64,000 bases of DNA from Lachnospiraceae bacterium NC2004. GTDB lineage: Bacteria > Bacillota > Clostridia > Lachnospirales > Lachnospiraceae. The position numbers were made by a program, and so were the translations under genes. Within the stretch, counting starts at the first letter, position 1, and every line of letters starts with the position of its first letter. The stretch covers positions 62,001 through 126,000 of the forward strand of contig JHXB01000007.1 in the NCBI GenBank assembly GCA_000621905.1. The letters run 5' to 3'. This document shows positions 32,971-41,748 of this stretch, piece after piece. Under the pieces are notes generated by a model. It was not told where the DNA came from and did not search any database. It was given only the letters and a program-made list of their open reading frames with translations.

Positions 32971-34173
32971 CCTCTCTCTCACTTCCCTAATCGATATTCC
33001 CTCTTCATCAGCAATCCGCTCTAAATCATCATGCTCAATCTTGGTTCTTGTAACACCATATCCCTCGCTTATCTTAACTCGTAAACCGTCCCTATCTTCA
33101 ATCCTTCTATCTAGCACGTAGCGATTGTATGAGCATTCCCTGACTCCAATCGTGGTGGTATGTTTAAAAATAAGCTTAACCATATCATCCTTAGAAGCCG
33201 CATCCGTAATAACATTAAGAAGCATTCCCGGCCTTGATTTCTTCATGATGACAGGTACTACAAATGCATCTCTTGCCCCGCCTTCCATGAACTTATCTAT
33301 GGCGTAGCCCATATCTTCTCCGGTCATGTCATCAACATTGCACTCTAAGCATATTACCTGATCTTTATCATTTGACTCAACTGTCTCAGCAAGCATCGCT
33401 CTGATAACATTGGCCGCCTTAAAATCCTTATGTCCGACTCCATATCCCTGCTTTATAATCATGCTTTCAGGAAGCAGGCCGTATTCATCGACAAATGCTT
33501 TAACAAGGGCAGCACCGGTAGGCGTAAGCATCTCACCCTCTATATCCCCAGAGTATACAGGAATCCCCTCTATGATATATGACGTGGCAGGAGCAGGAAC
33601 AGGAACAATTCCATGAGAACACCTAACCTGCCCATATCCGGTTCTTACAGAGGAAGCCACAATCTTGTCAGGCGCAATCATCTCAAGCAACATGCATACA
33701 GCCACGATATCCACAATCGCATCCTTCATTCCAACTTCATGAAAATGTATCTCACTAACAGGTTCATTGTGCGCTTTACTTTCTGCATTTGCAATAATCT
33801 TATAAACTTCTGTAGCAGTAAATTTAACATTATCACTGACATTAAGCCCTCTTATAATTGCCTCAATATCAGACATATGAGCATGATGATGGTGATGCTC
33901 ATGTTCGTGATGATGGTTGTGTTCATGTTCACTATGGCTATGCTCGTGATGATGATCATGTGACTCCTCTTCCACGCCATCAATTAAGACTTTAACTCTG
34001 TTGCCGTATATTCCACACTTAGATGCAGTCTCATAGGAGAAATTAAGCCCCTCAATTCCAAGACTATTGACCTTATCAACAAATGCATCTTTATCGTCAA
34101 TCAACTCCATAAGCGCCGATGTTAACATATCCCCCGCAGCACCCATCGAAAGATCCAAATATAACATCTTCAT
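32956..34173 (-). CDS. larC: Nickel chelatase LarC (pyridinium-3,5-bisthiocarboxylate mononucleotide nickel insertase)
   Basis: Inserts nickel into the pincer nucleotide made by LarB and LarE, giving the cofactor of lactate racemase and related enzymes. 405 residues in one uninterrupted frame, unlike the frameshifted larC1/larC2 of Lactobacillus. The N-terminal MLYLDLSMGAAGDMLTSALM and EIHFHEVGMKDAIVDIV are family signatures, and residues about 70-100 are a His-rich metal store (many of 30 residues are His). The final Ser-Gly-Phe-Lys and stop codon fall inside repeat copy C. 15 nt after larB. Confidence 0.93.
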   Translation of the reverse strand: MKMLYLDLSMGAAGDMLTSALMELIDDKDAFVDKVNSLGIEGLNFSYETASKCGIYGNRVKVLIDGVEEESHDHHHEHSHSEHEHNHHHEHEHHHHHAHMSDIEAIIRGLNVSDNVKFTATEVYKIIANAESKAHNEPVSEIHFHEVGMKDAIVDIVAVCMLLEMIAPDKIVASSVRTGYGQVRCSHGIVPVPAPATSYIIEGIPVYSGDIEGEMLTPTGAALVKAFVDEYGLLPESMIIKQGYGVGHKDFKAANVIRAMLAETVESNDKDQVICLECNVDDMTGEDMGYAIDKFMEGGARDAFVVPVIMKKSRPGMLLNVITDAASKDDMVKLIFKHTTTIGVRECSYNRYVLDRRIEDRDGLRVKISEGYGVTRTKIEHDDLERIADEEGISIREVRERSGFK

Positions 34174-34188
34174 AAACCACCTCTATAA

Positions 34189-34854
34189 TCACTTTCCAAC
34201 ATGGTTAATCATACTGGCTTGAAAACCCGCTCCGAAACCATTGTCTATATTAACAACAGAAACACCGCTTGCACAAGAATTGAGCATTGAAAGAAGTGCC
34301 GATAAACCTCCAAAATTAGCGCCGTATCCTATACTTGTCGGAACAGCTATCACCGGAGCTTTAACCAAACCACCGACAACACTCGCCAAAGCACCTTCCA
34401 TGCCCGCGATTGCGATAACAACAGTTGCATTATTAAGGTCTTCCTCACGCTTTAAAAGCCTGTGAATGCCCGCAACTCCAACATCATAAATCCTCTTAAC
34501 TTCGTTACCCAAATATTCAAGCGTGACACAAGCCTCTTCTGCAACCGGAATATCACTTGTACCGCCTGTAACAACAGCAACATAACCAATTCCGTCGGGC
34601 GCCTTAATATCTCCTGTTATAAGCGCCTTAGCATCCTCATAATACTTGTATTTAACCTCATCTTTATAAAGAGCATCAGAAACCTCTTTATACTTATCAC
34701 TATCAAGTCTTGTAACAAGAATAGATTCCTCACCACCTGATATCATGGCCTTAATAATTCCAATTATCTGCTCTGGAGTCTTGCCTGCACCATAGATAAT
34801 CTCAGGTGCACCTGTACGCTCTCTTCTCTCAAAATCTAAATTAGCATATTCCAT
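34189..34854 (-). CDS. larB: LarB, pyridinium-3,5-biscarboxylic acid mononucleotide synthase
   Basis: Carboxylates and hydrolyses nicotinate adenine dinucleotide in the first step of nickel-pincer cofactor synthesis. 221 residues from the ATG at 34854, which has GGGGGTG before it; longer starts lie within larE. The C-terminal two thirds are PurE-like, with YVAVVTGGTSDIPVAEEA, RIYDVGVAGIHRLL and AIAGMEGALASVVGGLV. The start lies just inside the end of larE, so translation is probably coupled. Confidence 0.93.
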   Translation of the reverse strand: MEYANLDFERRERTGAPEIIYGAGKTPEQIIGIIKAMISGGEESILVTRLDSDKYKEVSDALYKDEVKYKYYEDAKALITGDIKAPDGIGYVAVVTGGTSDIPVAEEACVTLEYLGNEVKRIYDVGVAGIHRLLKREEDLNNATVVIAIAGMEGALASVVGGLVKAPVIAVPTSIGYGANFGGLSALLSMLNSCASGVSVVNIDNGFGAGFQASMINHVGK

Positions 34855-34855
34855 A

Positions 34856-35659
34856 TCACACCCCCGTAATTCCCTCGTTGAGACTCCCGGTTCTATAACC
34901 ATCAATATCTATTGCAACATACCTAAATCCCGCCGCCTTAATCCTACTAGAAATCTGACTTCTTATATCATCTGACACAAGCTTAATTATATCATCCGGA
35001 AGCACTTCTATCCTTGCTACATCATTATGATATCTAACCCTGTACTGCTTAAAACCTAAGTCCTTTAAGACCTCCTCGGCTTTTTGAATCTTTAATAATC
35101 CTTCCTCGGTAATCCTTGTACCATACGGAAATCTTGACGCTAAGCAAGCAAATGAAGGCTTGTCCCAAGTAGGCAGGTGAAGAAGATTAGATTCCTGTCT
35201 AATCTCTTCTTTGGTAAAGCCTGTCTCTCTTAACGGACTTCTTACACCCAATTCTTCAATGGCTTTCATTCCCGGTCTGTAATCGTTGATATCATCTGCA
35301 TTGGTACCCTCTAAGACATAATTGCAACCATATTCCTCAGCGACCTTCTTCATCCCGCTAAAAAGTATGTGTTTACAATAATAGCATCTGTTGGGTGGAT
35401 TAACCGCATACTCTTCGACCTTGTATTCCTCCGGATTAACAAAAACCTGCTTTATGCCTTCGCTCTTACAAAACTCCCTCGCTTCATCATTCTCACTATC
35501 AGGAAATGAAGGTGACAAAGCAGTAACAGCTATACATCTATCACCCAACACATCATGTGCAACCTTTAACAAATATGTTGAATCGACTCCCCCTGAAAAT
35601 GCTACCGCGACACTATTCATATCTTTAAGCATCTTCTTTAAATCATCAACCTTTGACAT
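34856..35659 (-). CDS. larE: LarE, ATP-dependent sacrificial sulphur transferase
   Basis: Gives the sulphur of its own cysteine to the biscarboxylate nucleotide in two turns. 267 residues. The PP-loop AFSGGVDSTYLLK is at about 19-31, PPNRCYYCKHILF follows, and the sacrificial cysteine lies in the SFACLASRFPYG context seen in the one-Cys type of LarE. AAGGAGGCAACTT precedes ATG. First gene of the larE-larB-larC operon; no larA homologue is in the window. Confidence 0.93.
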   Translation of the reverse strand: MSKVDDLKKMLKDMNSVAVAFSGGVDSTYLLKVAHDVLGDRCIAVTALSPSFPDSENDEAREFCKSEGIKQVFVNPEEYKVEEYAVNPPNRCYYCKHILFSGMKKVAEEYGCNYVLEGTNADDINDYRPGMKAIEELGVRSPLRETGFTKEEIRQESNLLHLPTWDKPSFACLASRFPYGTRITEEGLLKIQKAEEVLKDLGFKQYRVRYHNDVARIEVLPDDIIKLVSDDIRSQISSRIKAAGFRYVAIDIDGYRTGSLNEGITGV

Positions 35660-35731
35660 AAGTTGCCTCCTTAATAATTACTATCTATATATTATCATAC
35701 ATAATATATAATAACCACTCGTTTTTACATT

Positions 35732-35780
35732 TTGACCTTCTTCGAAGGTCAAAGATTCTTCGCTTCGCTCAGAATGACAT
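35732..35780 (+). repeat. GACCTTCTTCGAAGGTC / ATTCTTCGC...GAATGACAT short repeat
   Basis: A GACCTTC/GAAGGTC hairpin followed by AGATTCTTCGCTTCGCTCAG and AATGACAT. Nearly identical to the copy at 38299, in the gap between larE and the response-regulator gene. Confidence 0.8.
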
Positions 35781-35875
35781 TTATATATAATCTATAAGTA
35801 GAATTATTAAAAAAAATATGATATTATAAGAGATGTTGAAAACGGCATTTCTCTGTACTAAGTGAGGTAATATAA

Positions 35876-36577
35876 ATGGACAACAAACAACGAATTTTAA
35901 TTGTTGATGATGACGAGAACATAGCGGAGCTAATATCCTTATATCTTATTAAAGAATGCTTTGATACCAAGATTGTCTTAGACGGCGAATCAGCCATAAG
36001 CGAGGTCTCAACATATAAGCCTGATCTGATATTACTTGATGTCATGCTTCCTGGCATTGACGGTTACGAAGCATGCGCACAAATCAGAAAGACCTCTCAA
36101 GTGCCTATCATAATGGTATCCGCTAAAGGCGAGGTATTCGACAAAGTCTTAGGACTAAAGATGGGTGCCGACGACTACATAGTTAAGCCTTTCGATGCCA
36201 ATGAACTTTCAGCCAGAGTCAGTGCAGTATTACGAAGATCTCAGATTGCGCCTGCAACTCCTGCAGCAGAAAGCGGAGACTTTATATCATACGATAAACT
36301 TGTTGTCAACATAACCAATTATACAGTTACCTACAACGGTGAAAATGTCGAACTACCTCCTAAGGAACTTGAACTCCTTTATTTCATTGCATCAAGTCCA
36401 AATCAGGTATTCACAAGAGATCAGCTTCTTGACAGCGTCTGGGGATATGATTTCTCAGGAGATTCAAGAACAGTAGATGTTCATGTCAAACGATTAAGAG
36501 AGAAGTTTACTAACGAAGATACCAATTGGAGTATTGCGACTGTTTGGGGTGTAGGTTACAAATTCGAGGTGAGATAA
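35876..36577 (+). CDS. OmpR/PhoB-family response regulator
   Basis: A 233-residue DNA-binding response regulator. The receiver domain has VDDDENIAELI, the phospho-accepting Asp in LILLDVMLPGIDGYE (about residue 53), Ser/Thr in MVSAKG and Lys in YIVKPFDA. The C-terminal winged helix has PPKELELLYFIASSPNQVFT, TRDQLLDSVWGYD and RTVDVHVKRLREK. GAGGTAATATAA lies before ATG. Its kinase follows after 5 nt. The target genes are not apparent. Confidence 0.93.
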   Translation: MDNKQRILIVDDDENIAELISLYLIKECFDTKIVLDGESAISEVSTYKPDLILLDVMLPGIDGYEACAQIRKTSQVPIIMVSAKGEVFDKVLGLKMGADDYIVKPFDANELSARVSAVLRRSQIAPATPAAESGDFISYDKLVVNITNYTVTYNGENVELPPKELELLYFIASSPNQVFTRDQLLDSVWGYDFSGDSRTVDVHVKRLREKFTNEDTNWSIATVWGVGYKFEVR

Positions 36578-36582
36578 CATTT

Positions 36583-38013
36583 ATGAAGCTTTTTAAGAGA
36601 TCAGTATTTGATACGGTTATAGTTGGATATTTGGCGCTAACAGTCATTTCATTTGCAATTATGATTGTATTTATCAACTTCAGTATCAAGAGCCTTCTCA
36701 TCAAGGAGCGTACTGATTCTATTGTGTCTCAGGCTCAGCTTATTTCAGTACAATACGTCAAAGATTATTTTGACGGTGAATTAACCAATAATGAACTCTC
36801 TAAGAACCTCTCATCAATAAGTAAGATCTTAGGTTCAGAGATTTGGGTAGCTGACAACAAAGGACAGTTCGTTGCCTGTTCATCCGACAGAAAGATTGGA
36901 TCTACGGACCTTCCTGTAACTGTGTCCGGTATATCAAAGTCACTGTCCCCATATACAAGTTTTTCATCGACAGGCAAGTTCTATGGCCTGTTTGATCATA
37001 CAACCCTAAGCATAGGCATCCCAATAGTCGACGGCAATAACTATATAGGATATGTGCTACTTCATTCATCACTTGAAGACCTGTCTACGATAGAGAATAG
37101 CATTTTGCGAGTAGTTATGCTCGCTATGTTGGTCATACTCCTTGTACTTTTGCTTTTCCTTTATCATTTTTCTAATAAGATCATCAATCCTATCGAAAAA
37201 CTCAATAAATACGCGCTTGAATACAGTAACGGTAACTTTGACAAGAAGATCGACATAACAATGAACAACGAGATAGGTCAGCTTGCCGATTCATTAAATA
37301 TTATGGCTGATGAAGTTCAGAAGATGGAAGAATACAGAAAGAACTTTATTTCAAATGTATCACACGATTTCAGATCGCCGCTCACCTCAATAAACGGCTA
37401 TTTAACCGCTATTCAGGACGGAACGATTCCACCTGAGAAACAATCTCATTACATAGATGTGGTGTTAAATGAGACCAAGAGACTTACAAAGCTTACACAG
37501 GGTCTAATCGAGTTAAATGATTTCAACAGCAAGGTGCTTATACTTAAGAAGAAGAGATTTGACATCAACGACGTCATAAAGAAGGCGGCAGATACATTTG
37601 AAGGAACTGCATCTAAGAAAAATGTCAGAATTAAGCTTGACCTTACGGACAAATCCACATTTGTGTACGCCGACAAGGACAAGATATCTCAGGTTGTCAA
37701 CAACCTTATCGATAACGCAATCAAGTTCTCAAGACCTAATACGACTATGTTTGTCACCACTTCATTAGAGAACAACAAAGTCCGAGTCTCTGTCAAGGAC
37801 AACGGTGTCGGCATCAGCAAGGAACACCAGAAGCACATCTGGGAGCGTTTCTACAAAGCTGACAGCTCAAGAGGGCGCGATAAAGTCGGAAGCGGACTAG
37901 GTCTTTCTATCGTCAAGGAAATATTAAAGGCTCACGGAGAGGACATCAACCTCATCAGTGAGGATGGCGACGGAGCAGAGTTTATCTTCCACCTCCCATG
38001 TCCGGCGGATTAA
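36583..38013 (+). CDS. Sensor histidine kinase
   Basis: A 476-residue membrane kinase partnered with the regulator just upstream. The ATG at 36583 has GAGGTGAGATAAC before it. Hydrophobic segments at about 9-33 and 178-200 bracket an extracytoplasmic sensor domain of roughly 145 residues, then come HAMP, the phospho-accepting His in FISNVSHDFRSPLTSINGYL, and the ATPase boxes NLIDNAIKFS, VKDNGVGIS and GSGLGLSIVKEI. The signal is unknown. Repeat copy D starts 12 nt after its stop. Confidence 0.93.
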   Translation: MKLFKRSVFDTVIVGYLALTVISFAIMIVFINFSIKSLLIKERTDSIVSQAQLISVQYVKDYFDGELTNNELSKNLSSISKILGSEIWVADNKGQFVACSSDRKIGSTDLPVTVSGISKSLSPYTSFSSTGKFYGLFDHTTLSIGIPIVDGNNYIGYVLLHSSLEDLSTIENSILRVVMLAMLVILLVLLLFLYHFSNKIINPIEKLNKYALEYSNGNFDKKIDITMNNEIGQLADSLNIMADEVQKMEEYRKNFISNVSHDFRSPLTSINGYLTAIQDGTIPPEKQSHYIDVVLNETKRLTKLTQGLIELNDFNSKVLILKKKRFDINDVIKKAADTFEGTASKKNVRIKLDLTDKSTFVYADKDKISQVVNNLIDNAIKFSRPNTTMFVTTSLENNKVRVSVKDNGVGISKEHQKHIWERFYKADSSRGRDKVGSGLGLSIVKEILKAHGEDINLISEDGDGAEFIFHLPCPAD

Positions 38014-38024
38014 AAAAGAGCAAA

Positions 38025-38209
38025 CCGGTGGCCTCACCACCCTGAGGATTTCAAGAGCATAATGTGTTATTTCGTAGGGCGTTTGTGCACCTCGTTACTT
38101 AATGAACACAAGCCATAGGCGCAGTGTGAATTTAGTAACGTGAGCTGTGCACAATCGAGCCGAGAGGCGTCCCGCAGAAATAACATATTATGCTCAACTC
38201 AAATCCGCT
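38025..38209 (+). repeat. Structured dispersed repeat, copy D (short form, 185 bp)
   Basis: Exactly the length of copy B. The outer arms pair at 18 of 19 positions plus one G-T wobble. The first inner stem is TTGTGCAC/GTGCACAA (38083 and 38147) where copy B has GGCGCGT/ACGCGCC, a different sequence with the pairing kept. CGTTACT/AGTAACG is conserved. Between the kinase and trmL genes, which converge. Confidence 0.86.
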
Positions 38210-38211
38210 AT

Positions 38212-38290
38212 CTTCTACGTTTTTGCCGAAGCGGGAGCGTGTCCGATGTAGCTTTGTGTTTGCGGGCTCGTCACTTAATGAGTGCAAGCG
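38212..38290 (+). repeat. Broken piece of the long-form structured repeat
   Basis: CTACGTTTTTGCCGAAGCGG followed by GAGCGTGTCCGATGTAGC matches the right half of the inner hairpin of copies A and C with about six changes, then joins ACTTAATGAGTGCAAG from another part of the element. It follows copy D directly. Confidence 0.65.
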
Positions 38291-38298
38291 TATCAGTA

Positions 38299-38347
38299 TT
38301 GACCTTCTTCGAAGGTCAAAGATTCTTCGCTGCGCTCAGAATGACAT
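38299..38347 (+). repeat. GACCTTCTTCGAAGGTC / ATTCTTCGC...GAATGACAT short repeat
   Basis: One base different from the copy at 35732 over about 45 nt. Placed 10 nt before the trmL stop, where it may serve as terminator. Confidence 0.8.
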
Positions 38348-38356
38348 TAATATGTT

Positions 38357-38857
38357 CTATAACACTTCATCCCATGAGTGCTCATGTAATTCCCCCGCAT
38401 GCTCAAGATCCATAAACTTATTCTGTCTTAACGCCTCATATAATATTATCGCTACAGAATTACCAAGGTTCAACGACCTCATATCATGCCCCATCGGAAT
38501 CCTCACGCAATTGTCTGCATTTGCCATAAGAATCTCCTCTGGGATACCTGCACTCTCTTTGCCAAACATAATATAGGCATCCTCGTCATATTTCACCTCA
38601 TCATAGGTGTGAGTAGCCTTAGTGGTCGCCATATATATCTTAACCCCGGGATTCTTCTCTAAGAAATCGCTGTAATCATCATAATAGCGAACATCCAACT
38701 TATCCCAGTAATCCATCCCAGCTCTCTTAAGCGTCTTATCATTGATTCTAAATCCTAGCGGATAAATCAAATGCAAAGTCGTCCCGGTAGCACAGCAGGT
38801 TCTTCCGATATTACCTGTATTAGCTGCAATCTCCGGCTCTAATAATACTATGTTCAT
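38357..38857 (-). CDS. trmL: tRNA (cytidine/uridine(34)-2'-O)-methyltransferase
   Basis: Methylates the wobble-base ribose of certain leucine tRNAs using SAM. 166 residues, a minimal SPOUT enzyme. The three trefoil-knot motifs are visible: EPEIAANTGNIGRTC at the start, YIMFGKESAGIPEEIL, and IPMGHDMRSLNLGNSVAIILYEALRQ split over the last 40 residues. AGGAGG precedes ATG. Single gene. Confidence 0.94.
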   Translation of the reverse strand: MNIVLLEPEIAANTGNIGRTCCATGTTLHLIYPLGFRINDKTLKRAGMDYWDKLDVRYYDDYSDFLEKNPGVKIYMATTKATHTYDEVKYDEDAYIMFGKESAGIPEEILMANADNCVRIPMGHDMRSLNLGNSVAIILYEALRQNKFMDLEHAGELHEHSWDEVL

Positions 38858-38931
38858 AACATCCTCCTATCTTATACACAAGAAAAAGGGTGTGTACACA
38901 CACCCTAAAGTCACAATTATTAAGTTGTTAA

Positions 38932-39399
38932 TCAATCCTTCTTCATGGCAATGTTGAGATCAATCTTCTTCTCACCATCGTAGAAAACCGGAATCTTAAG
39001 GTTAGCTACTGCACCCTGGAATGAAACATTGCCCTTACACATTGTTGGTGGAGTAATATCAATACCAATACCTTCAACCGAGAACACAGTAGATGCATTA
39101 CCCATAATCATATTACCCAGCTCACAAATGGCACTGGTTGAAATCTCGTCAAGCTCCTGAACAGGCATCATCATCATCTTACCTGCAATATCACATGCAA
39201 TCGGATCTTCAAACGAAAGCATAACCTGACCCCTCATCTCACCTGTAACACCAATCATTATAACAATTGTATCATCACTAAATTCCAATTTACTAACAGC
39301 AGGCTTGCCAATCTTAGGATTAAAGCCGCACATATCCTGCAAAATCTTAGACGTAGCCATCAGAAATACATTCAAGTGATCCGCGTTAATTGCTGCCAT
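38932..39399 (-). CDS. cheX: CheX-type chemotaxis phosphatase
   Basis: A 155-residue protein of the CheC/CheX/FliY family, which dephosphorylates CheY-P. The catalytic ExxxxN motif is present once, ICELGNMIMGNAST, as in CheX. The N-terminal AINADHLNVFLMATSKIL and the late ITPPTMCKG are family wording. AGGATTGAGCT lies before ATG. No other chemotaxis gene is in the window, so it is an isolated copy. With the FliB-like protein it hints at motility. Confidence 0.82.
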   Translation of the reverse strand: MAAINADHLNVFLMATSKILQDMCGFNPKIGKPAVSKLEFSDDTIVIMIGVTGEMRGQVMLSFEDPIACDIAGKMMMMPVQELDEISTSAICELGNMIMGNASTVFSVEGIGIDITPPTMCKGNVSFQGAVANLKIPVFYDGEKKIDLNIAMKKD

Positions 39400-39480
39400 A
39401 GCTCAATCCTCCAAATCTGTATATCGTATGTTACATTTTAACACATATTCCATAGAAAATCAAAAAATATTTAGCGAAAT

Positions 39481-40098
39481 TTATGTAAAATCACTAAAAG
39501 CCCTTATATTCAACTTCTTAGGGTATTTTTTCTTCATTTCATCATCGGGGATAAACCTGTTAAGCTCGTCACGCCTCACCGGAACCAAAAATCGTTCCTC
39601 ACCGTGTGCTCTGACAACTCTCGCTTTGTCCTTGGTCATATAGCCCACAACCTCAGCCGTTATGCCCTCTCTCCTCAAAGCATCACAAATCTTAACTCCG
39701 TTAGTTGCAGCTACAACAAGGCAGCCTGACGAATGCAGTTGATATGGATTAACCCCTTTAAACGCCGATATCTCAATCGTCTGCTGAGTTATCGGGATAG
39801 ATTTCATATCAGATATAACACCTAAGCCGGTCTCATATCCTAATGTAAATAGCGCGTTAAATACGCCTCCAAAGGCACATTCAACGATAAGTTCGAATCT
39901 GTATTCCTTAAGAATATCATATTCCGTCTCATACGAGTAAGAGACGGAATAATCTTCAATTGATTTTAAAAAGTTAGCGGTATATTGACCTTTAATCTCA
40001 TCTTTAAACATATTGTAGATAATCCCGGTACCGGAAATACCTGCATTACCTACAACTATAATCTGAGATTCCTCACTAATCTTAAATGATGGTACCAT
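39481..40098 (-). CDS. AIR-synthase C-terminal-like protein
   Basis: A 205-residue protein. From about residue 72 on it resembles the C-terminal domain of PurM/HypE/SelD-type enzymes: a Gly-rich turn AFGGVFNALFTLGYETGLGV, then SIPITQQTIEISAFKGVNPYQLHSSGCLVVAA and a final VVGYMTKDKARVV. The ATP-binding N-terminal domain of that superfamily is lacking. Annotation as a hydrogenase-maturation-like protein would be weak. It abuts the VanW gene (1 nt apart) and is probably its cotranscribed partner. Confidence 0.5.
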   Translation of the reverse strand: MVPSFKISEESQIIVVGNAGISGTGIIYNMFKDEIKGQYTANFLKSIEDYSVSYSYETEYDILKEYRFELIVECAFGGVFNALFTLGYETGLGVISDMKSIPITQQTIEISAFKGVNPYQLHSSGCLVVAATNGVKICDALRREGITAEVVGYMTKDKARVVRAHGEERFLVPVRRDELNRFIPDDEMKKKYPKKLNIRAFSDFT

Positions 40099-40099
40099 A

Positions 40100-41620
40100 T
40101 TACTCTTCTGCCGCTCCCGGATTATCGTCTACCGGATCATCCTGAGGTGGTGCCTCGGTAGGAGTTGCAGGAGCCTCTGTAGACTTAGTCTTATTGTTCT
40201 TATTCTTGTTGTTGTCAGTCTTAGCTGTGTTGTCCTGAGCCTTAGCACTCTTCTTGGTACCCACATTAACTCGTCTTGCCGAAGGTGCATAATAGCTTGT
40301 GTTTATAACATCACGACTAACTTCCTTGCCGTTCTCATAAACAACCTTCCAAAGCTTAGCTCTGTATCCGATATGTGCAGGCTGAGTAACCATAATCTTA
40401 CCTTCAGCCATTGAAGGATCTTTGGTTTCGATATCCTTACCCGGATTGATAGTCTGCACGTTCTCACTGACATACTCGACCTTTCTGTCCTTAGGTCTGT
40501 CTTCAACACCATAGATTGTAAATGTTACTGTAGTTCCAGCAGTATAAGCCTCAACATACACAGGATTCTCAAGGTTATTTCTGAACTTAAAGTCCTGATG
40601 TCCCGCCTCTGATATGGCAGCATCCTGTGATAAAGGTACGTAAGAAACAACCATACCGTGGTTATATCTCTCAACAACCTCAAGCTCAGCAAGCAATACT
40701 GCGTTATATAATGTAGTCGCTACCTGACATACACCGCCACCGACAGAATCTACAACTTCACCGGCTGAATAAGCCTGAGCAACCTGATATCCGTTGTCTG
40801 TGGTAAATGGAACCATGAGCTCTAACAAACCAAATTCCTCACCCGGATAAATTAAGTGGTCATTAATCTTAGATGCTGCGTTGCTGATATTAATTCTTCT
40901 GTTGTATGAAGAAGTTGAAAAGTCAGTAGAATATGTACCGAGTACATCACATACCTTCTCTAAATCTTCCTTAGTGTACTCAGGATCTGCCTCATCTGCT
41001 ATCAATTCAAATGAAAAATCATTGCCATCCCACTTGGTACTTAAATAGTCGTTGATAGCCTTGGTATTGGCTTCAGCAGGTATCTCCATACCTCTCACGC
41101 CTTCAGTTACAATAAACTGACCGTCTTTACGAGTCATAGTCGCATTCTTAGCGGTCCTTACCAAGGAATCTGAATTCTTGTCCAAGTACTCAGCCATAAG
41201 ATCCTTAGATATCTTCTTCTCGGTCGTAAAATCCTTACCCTCGCCGACACCATTGTTGATTGCCTGATATCTCTGCCAGGTTGTACCCTTCTTGCCAAGG
41301 TTATAGGCCTCCTCGACAGCCTCATCAACTCCGGTGACCTTCATACCAATGTCTGACAAAGGTAAAGTATCCGAATGATCCTCATATGTCAAAGTAATCT
41401 TCTTATCACTGAGAGAAGAAAGCTCGCCCTCAACCTTATCGTATGCTTCCTGCTTGGTGAGACCACCTACATCGATGCCCTCGACAGTAACGCCCTGACA
41501 TATAACTTTAGCGTTAGCTATAGTTGAAATCTTGTGATAATAATATCCAAACACTCCAATAGCCGCAATCAAAAGAACTACGACTGTTATCAAAAATATC
41601 TTCAAAAACTTCTTTAACAT
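40100..41620 (-). CDS. VanW family exported protein with peptidoglycan-binding repeat
   Basis: A 506-residue wall-associated protein. MLKKFLKIFLITVVVLLIAA is a signal anchor; the start at 41620 fits it, with GGAAGG somewhat far upstream. Residues about 45-120 and 150-240 look like two peptidoglycan-binding-4 domains. The VanW domain runs from about 250, with NISNAASKINDHLIYPGEEF and VVDSVGGGVCQVATTLYNAVL, then a G5-like part. The C-terminus is a Lys/Asn/Thr/Pro low-complexity tail. VanW domains occur in glycopeptide-resistance clusters, but this context is ordinary. The exact role is not known. Confidence 0.85.
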   Translation of the reverse strand: MLKKFLKIFLITVVVLLIAAIGVFGYYYHKISTIANAKVICQGVTVEGIDVGGLTKQEAYDKVEGELSSLSDKKITLTYEDHSDTLPLSDIGMKVTGVDEAVEEAYNLGKKGTTWQRYQAINNGVGEGKDFTTEKKISKDLMAEYLDKNSDSLVRTAKNATMTRKDGQFIVTEGVRGMEIPAEANTKAINDYLSTKWDGNDFSFELIADEADPEYTKEDLEKVCDVLGTYSTDFSTSSYNRRINISNAASKINDHLIYPGEEFGLLELMVPFTTDNGYQVAQAYSAGEVVDSVGGGVCQVATTLYNAVLLAELEVVERYNHGMVVSYVPLSQDAAISEAGHQDFKFRNNLENPVYVEAYTAGTTVTFTIYGVEDRPKDRKVEYVSENVQTINPGKDIETKDPSMAEGKIMVTQPAHIGYRAKLWKVVYENGKEVSRDVINTSYYAPSARRVNVGTKKSAKAQDNTAKTDNNKNKNNKTKSTEAPATPTEAPPQDDPVDDNPGAAEE

Positions 41621-41748
41621 GATAAAAACCAAACCTTCCATATCCGTCATTTATACTACAATTAATAATTTTAACATATCATTACAGTAACGGATATACC
41701 AAAAATGCCTAAAATATTGACAAAACAAAGTCTTTTTTGTATCATTTT

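Noticed and set aside
33613-33963. Met/Val-rich plus-strand frame opposite the LarC His cluster
   Set aside because: It is only the complement of His codons (CAT/CAC giving ATG/GTG); no other support.
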